Assembly: GCA_947623855.1 (NCBI GenBank)
Contig: CANQHW010000038.1
Coordinates: forward strand, 1 to 9,843
Source of the DNA: an uncultured Bacilli bacterium
GTDB taxonomy: Bacteria > Bacillota_I > Bacilli_A > RF39 > UBA660
Direction of reading: 5' to 3'
Length of the DNA stretch: 9,843 bases
Part shown: positions 8,767 through 9,843 of the stretch, piece after piece
How the letters are laid out: every line of letters starts with the position of its first letter
Position numbering within the stretch: the first letter of the stretch is position 1
Made by a program: the position numbers and the translations under genes
The notes under the pieces: generated by a model
What the model saw: only the letters and a program-made list of their open reading frames with translations
Database searches by the model: none
Told to the model about the DNA's origin: nothing

Positions 8767-8865
8767 TAACTTGCACTTGGGGGATTAGCTCAGCTGGCTA
8801 GAGCATCTGCCCTGCACGCAGAGGGTCAAGAGTTCGAATCTCTTATCCTCCACCAAGTTAATCAT
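8763..8865. repeat. 12-bp perfect inverted repeat flanking the tRNA
   Basis: ATGATTAACTTG (8763-8774) and its exact reverse complement CAAGTTAATCAT (8854-8865) bracket the tRNA. The left arm overlaps the -10 hexamer and the right arm begins in the CCA tail. In a transcript starting upstream of 8763, the arms could extend the acceptor stem of the precursor. Alternatively they may be recombination core or arm sites, since a tyrosine recombinase remnant lies beyond. The function is unknown. Confidence 0.7.
8779..8855 (+). tRNA. tRNA-Ala (anticodon UGC)
   Basis: Full 77-nt cloverleaf with encoded CCA. Acceptor stem 8779-8785/8845-8851, D arm GCTC/GAGC (8788-8791/8801-8804), anticodon stem TCTGC/GCAGA (8806-8810/8818-8822), loop CCTGCAC (8811-8817) with anticodon TGC (8813-8815), T arm AAGAG/CTCTT around TTCGAAT. 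The third acceptor pair is G3-U70, the known alanine identity element, which supports the call independently of the anticodon. It should read GCN alanine codons. Odd: the base before the anticodon (position 33, at 8812) is C instead of the near-universal U that forms the U-turn. It has its own promoter and terminator. Confidence 0.96.
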
Positions 8866-8866
8866 T

Positions 8867-8892
8867 AAAAGGCCTTATTTAAGGCTTTTTTT
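8867..8892 (+). terminator. intrinsic terminator of the tRNA-Ala transcript
   Basis: AAAAGGCCTT (8867-8876) pairs with AAGGCTTTTT (8881-8890) as a 10-bp stem with one G-U pair and an ATTT loop, and the T-run continues to 8892. It lies 11 nt after the tRNA CCA and would also end read-through from polC. Confidence 0.85.
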
Positions 8893-8912
8893 CTTGGATA
8901 AATTGATATTTT

Positions 8913-8938
8913 TCAAACAATTACTCTCAAAATTACTC
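8913..8938. repeat. short imperfect tandem repeat
   Basis: TCAAACAATTACTC (8913-8926) is followed directly by TCAAAATTACTC (8927-8938), differing by a 2-nt deletion and one base. It lies just downstream of the recombinase remnant stop and may be slippage or paired recombinase arm sites. Confidence 0.4.
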
Positions 8939-8942
8939 CGAC

Positions 8943-9071
8943 TTATATATATTTGTCTGTAATTGGTGCTATCTCCTTTCTTTTTTGATTTGATAAATGT
9001 CCATATTTATTCACCGTGGTAGAATAATTTATATGTCCTAATCTTTCACTTATATGATATATTATATTTGC
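8943..9071 (-). pseudogene. C-terminal remnant of a tyrosine recombinase (integrase)
   Basis: The minus strand encodes 42 residues and a TAA. The segment contains ISERLGH followed by INYSTTVNKYGHLS, matching the last motifs of phage-type integrases: the box II H of the RLGH motif and the nucleophilic tyrosine in NKYGHL (Tyr codon at 9003-9005). The upstream HxxR region, core and N-terminal domains are missing. The frame meets a stop soon after recognisable similarity ends near 9071, where a hairpin with a T-tract begins, so the gene is truncated and dead. Its 3' end faces the tRNA-Ala 88 nt away, consistent with an element once integrated at that tRNA. I found no second copy of the tRNA 3' end in the window to mark the other att site. 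Confidence 0.75.
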
Positions 9072-9095
9072 AATGATTATTTTATTGCATTTTTT
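9069..9095 (+). terminator. short hairpin with T6
   Basis: TGCAAT (9069-9074) pairs with ATTGCA (9084-9089) around a 9-nt loop and is followed by TTTTTT (9090-9095). The stem is only 6 bp with two G-C pairs. It sits exactly where similarity to integrase ends, so it may belong to whatever sequence truncated that gene. Confidence 0.35.
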
Positions 9096-9104
9096 CAAGT
9101 TTTA

Positions 9105-9136
9105 GGAGTTAGCCATAAAAAGCTGACTTCTTTTTT
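9105..9136 (+). terminator. intrinsic terminator-like hairpin with T6
   Basis: GGAGTTAGC (9105-9113) pairs with GCTGACTTC (9122-9130) as 9 bp with two G-U pairs and an 8-nt loop, followed by TTTTTT (9131-9136). No plus-strand gene directly upstream needs it, so it is probably an orphan left by a deleted gene. An alternative pairing of CATAAAAAG (9114-9122) with CTTTTTTATG (9130-9139) would compete with it. Confidence 0.55.
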
Positions 9137-9144
9137 ATGCTCTT

Positions 9145-9230
9145 TTTTGCCACTTAAAAATGTGCAGTATTTTCAAAAAACTGAGCATTTCTGTAATATT
9201 TAAAGTTTATTTTGCCAATGAATGAGCATT
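9145..9230. repeat. degenerate repeat cluster, possible insertion-sequence end
   Basis: TTTTGCCA occurs at 9145-9152 and 9210-9217, each followed within 8 nt or less by an ATGNGCA motif (ATGTGCA 9160-9166; ATGAGCA 9222-9228). CTGAGCATTT lies between them (9181-9190), and an inverted ATGCTC lies at 9137-9142. Several repeated short sites near an end recall transposase-binding sites at IS21-like termini, but I see no transposase, so the family is a guess. No gene is visible in 9096-9263. Confidence 0.35.
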
Positions 9231-9263
9231 TTTAAAAAGTTAATGATAAAAATCTTATTTTTA

Positions 9264-9292
9264 TTGTAAATAAATAATATATATACTATAAT
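9264..9292 (+). promoter_or_regulatory. sigmaA-type promoter of the structured RNA
   Basis: TTGTAA (9264-9269), a 17-nt spacer and a perfect TATAAT (9287-9292). The expected start, 7 nt downstream, is G9299. That is exactly the first base of the long closing stem described in the next entry, which ties the promoter to that RNA. Confidence 0.75.
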
Positions 9293-9298
9293 AATTTT

Positions 9299-9553
9299 GA
9301 GATGCCAAGATGGTGTTTTTCCTCGGTCCAATTATACTAAGAAATTAATATAAGCGGAAAGCGAGGTGAGGTCCATGAACTATGCTTTGCAGGAGGGAAA
9401 TGGAATATCTTGTGATATTTGCCATAATATTAATCCTAGTGATTCGTATTATTGGCGAGCCAAAAAAATAGAACACCATATCATCACGATAGGTGTTCAA
9501 ACAAAAATCAATTAGATTGGACTGAGAACACCATCAAAACGGCATCTCTTTTT
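9299..9553 (+). ncRNA. candidate structured small RNA, class not recognised
   Basis: The 5' and 3' ends pair in three helices: 9299-9306 with 9541-9548 (8 bp), 9309-9317 with 9527-9535 (9 bp), and 9322-9332 with 9516-9526 (11 bp, one G-U). That is 28 bp, interrupted by an AA/AAAAC internal loop and a 4-nt bulge (9318-9321). TTTTT (9549-9553) follows the last base of the stem. Inside I see a hairpin 9471-9477/9492-9498 extended by TATC/GATA, a hairpin 9400-9425 (AATATC/GATATT plus ATGG/CCAT), a TTGG-CGAG-CCAA hairpin (9452-9463), and ATTAATAT (9344-9351) able to pair with 9427-9434. Promoter, start, stem and T-tract together suggest an independent RNA of about 255 nt. It lacks signatures I would expect for tmRNA, RNase P, SRP RNA or a T-box. 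Alternatives are a retron-like msr-msd RNA without a visible reverse transcriptase, a leader with a small ORF, or a MITE-like element with long terminal inverted repeats. Confidence 0.7.
9375..9515 (+). CDS. possible 46-residue protein with CxxC motif inside the structured RNA
   Basis: ATG at 9375 is preceded by GAGGTGAG (9363-9370), a good Shine-Dalgarno at normal distance, and the frame runs to TAG at 9513-9515. The product has CDIC at residues 13-16 and HH at 34-35, a spacing that could bind zinc, plus a basic stretch WRAKK at 27-31. I do not recognise the family and see no signal peptide or membrane segment. The stop lies immediately before the 3' arm of the closing stem (9516). Codons such as CAG, GAG, TTG and TCG look less host-like than dnaE and polC, so the frame may be foreign or not translated. 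An open frame this short can occur by chance. Confidence 0.35.
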   Translation: MNYALQEGNGISCDICHNINPSDSYYWRAKKIEHHIITIGVQTKIN

Positions 9554-9562
9554 ATGTCCACA

Positions 9563-9596
9563 AATGTTAGAAAGAAATGGAGTTCTTTCTAACATT
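9563..9596. repeat. 14-bp perfect hairpin between the structured RNA and the HNH gene
   Basis: AATGTTAGAAAGAA (9563-9576) pairs perfectly with TTCTTTCTAACATT (9583-9596) around ATGGAG. It lies 10 nt past the T-tract of the structured RNA and 89 nt downstream of the minus-strand HNH stop. Neither side has a real T-run, so it could be a bidirectional RNA 3'-end structure, a backup terminator or a protein site. Confidence 0.6.
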
Positions 9597-9608
9597 ATTA
9601 TACTCATA

Positions 9609-9643
9609 TTTTACTATTAAATGCAACAAAAAATATAGTAAAA
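9609..9643. repeat. 9-bp inverted repeat in AT-rich spacer
   Basis: TTTTACTAT (9609-9617) and ATAGTAAAA (9635-9643) are perfect complements around a 17-nt spacer. The region 9597-9685 is otherwise plain AT-rich DNA downstream of the HNH gene. Such repeats are easily produced by chance at this composition. Confidence 0.3.
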
Positions 9644-9685
9644 AGTAAAATACAATAAAGTATTATAGAATAAATCGTAAAAAAG

Positions 9686-9843
9686 TCAATATTTTTTGTA
9701 TATTAAATCCTTTTCGTTCCAATTATCGTATAGATACTTAAAATGTCTTTTAGCTACTGGAAGCATTTCTTTTCTTTTTGGTGTGTCGTCAAAATCGTGA
9801 TGGCATCTTGAACAAGCAGTAAATATATTTTGTTCTATTCCTA
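9686..9843 (-). CDS. HNH endonuclease, C-terminal part (5' end outside the window)
   Basis: The minus strand is open from the window edge to TGA at 9686-9688 and gives 51 residues. They include GIEQNIFTACSRCHHDFDD, the second half of an HNH (beta-beta-alpha metal) nuclease: the central Asn (N5 of the visible part), the CxxC pair C10/C13 and the final His H14/H15. The tail with DNWNEKDLIYKKY is typical of small phage and mobile-element HNH proteins. The first His and its CxxC would lie upstream, outside the window. In the family these are free-standing DNA nicking or cleaving enzymes, often beside phage terminase genes. It converges on the structured RNA, about 130 nt away. Intactness of the missing part cannot be judged. 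Confidence 0.85.
   Translation of the reverse strand, partial: GIEQNIFTACSRCHHDFDDTPKRKEMLPVAKRHFKYLYDNWNEKDLIYKKY

Noticed and set aside
9158..9226. Short ATG-initiated frame of about 21 codons in the repeat cluster
   Set aside because: No ribosome site, too short, and composed of the degenerate repeats themselves.
9299..9553. Structured RNA as tmRNA, RNase P, SRP RNA, 6S RNA or a T-box leader
   Set aside because: No tRNA-like ends, no ACAGAA or P4 signature, no SRP GGAAGCAG-type loop and no T-box sequence; the 6S resemblance is limited to a long closing stem, so I leave it unassigned.
9299..9843. IscB/TnpB-type guide RNA (HEARO/omega RNA) with its HNH nuclease
   Set aside because: The visible HNH tail is of the small phage type, lies on the opposite strand and ends toward the RNA, whereas omega RNA adjoins its nuclease gene on the same strand.
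8828..9843. Duplicate of the tRNA 3' end as second attachment site
   Set aside because: No repeat of the T-arm and acceptor sequence is seen downstream in this window; it may lie beyond 9843.
1..9843. CRISPR array
   Set aside because: No regularly spaced direct repeats with unique spacers; the repeats present are short and irregular.

Overview
The window is low-GC DNA (roughly 30% G+C by eye) from a bacterium of the Bacillota, most likely a Bacilli- or Mollicutes-like lineage. The basis is a PolC-type replicase ending in the beta-clamp motif QLSLF, a second short DnaE polymerase, GGTGAT-type Shine-Dalgarno sites and sigmaA-like promoters. The standard genetic code fits: Trp is TGG, no in-frame TGA occurs in 8.6 kb of coding sequence, and a downstream gene stops at TGA. 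The exact lineage is inference.

Positions 1-8710 are a tight replication operon. A promoter with a perfect extended -10 at about 47-76 drives dnaE (99-2993, GTG start). After a 2-nt gap follows polC (2996-8710). DnaE would extend RNA primers and PolC would carry out bulk synthesis and proofreading, so both replicative polymerases come from one transcript. PolC is unusual: 1904 residues against about 1440 in Bacillus subtilis. All catalytic residues are kept, and the extra length falls into about six insertions. One of these lies inside the proofreading exonuclease and another looks like a winged helix.

Positions 8711-8892 hold a self-contained tRNA-Ala(UGC) unit with promoter, tRNA and intrinsic terminator. 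The tRNA has C instead of the near-universal U33, and a perfect 12-bp inverted repeat flanks it.

Positions 8893-9843 are a decayed mobile or accessory region. They hold the C-terminal remnant of a tyrosine recombinase pointing at the tRNA, two hairpins with T-tracts, degenerate repeats that may be an insertion-sequence end, and the 3' end of a phage-type HNH endonuclease gene running off the window on the minus strand. Between them lies the most notable item: a promoter whose predicted start is the first base of a 28-bp, three-segment closing stem. The stem encloses about 180 nt with several internal hairpins and is followed by a T5 tract at 9553. This looks like an independent structured RNA of about 255 nt that I cannot assign to a known class. 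It contains a 46-codon ORF with a CxxC motif whose stop codon lies directly before the 3' arm of the stem.
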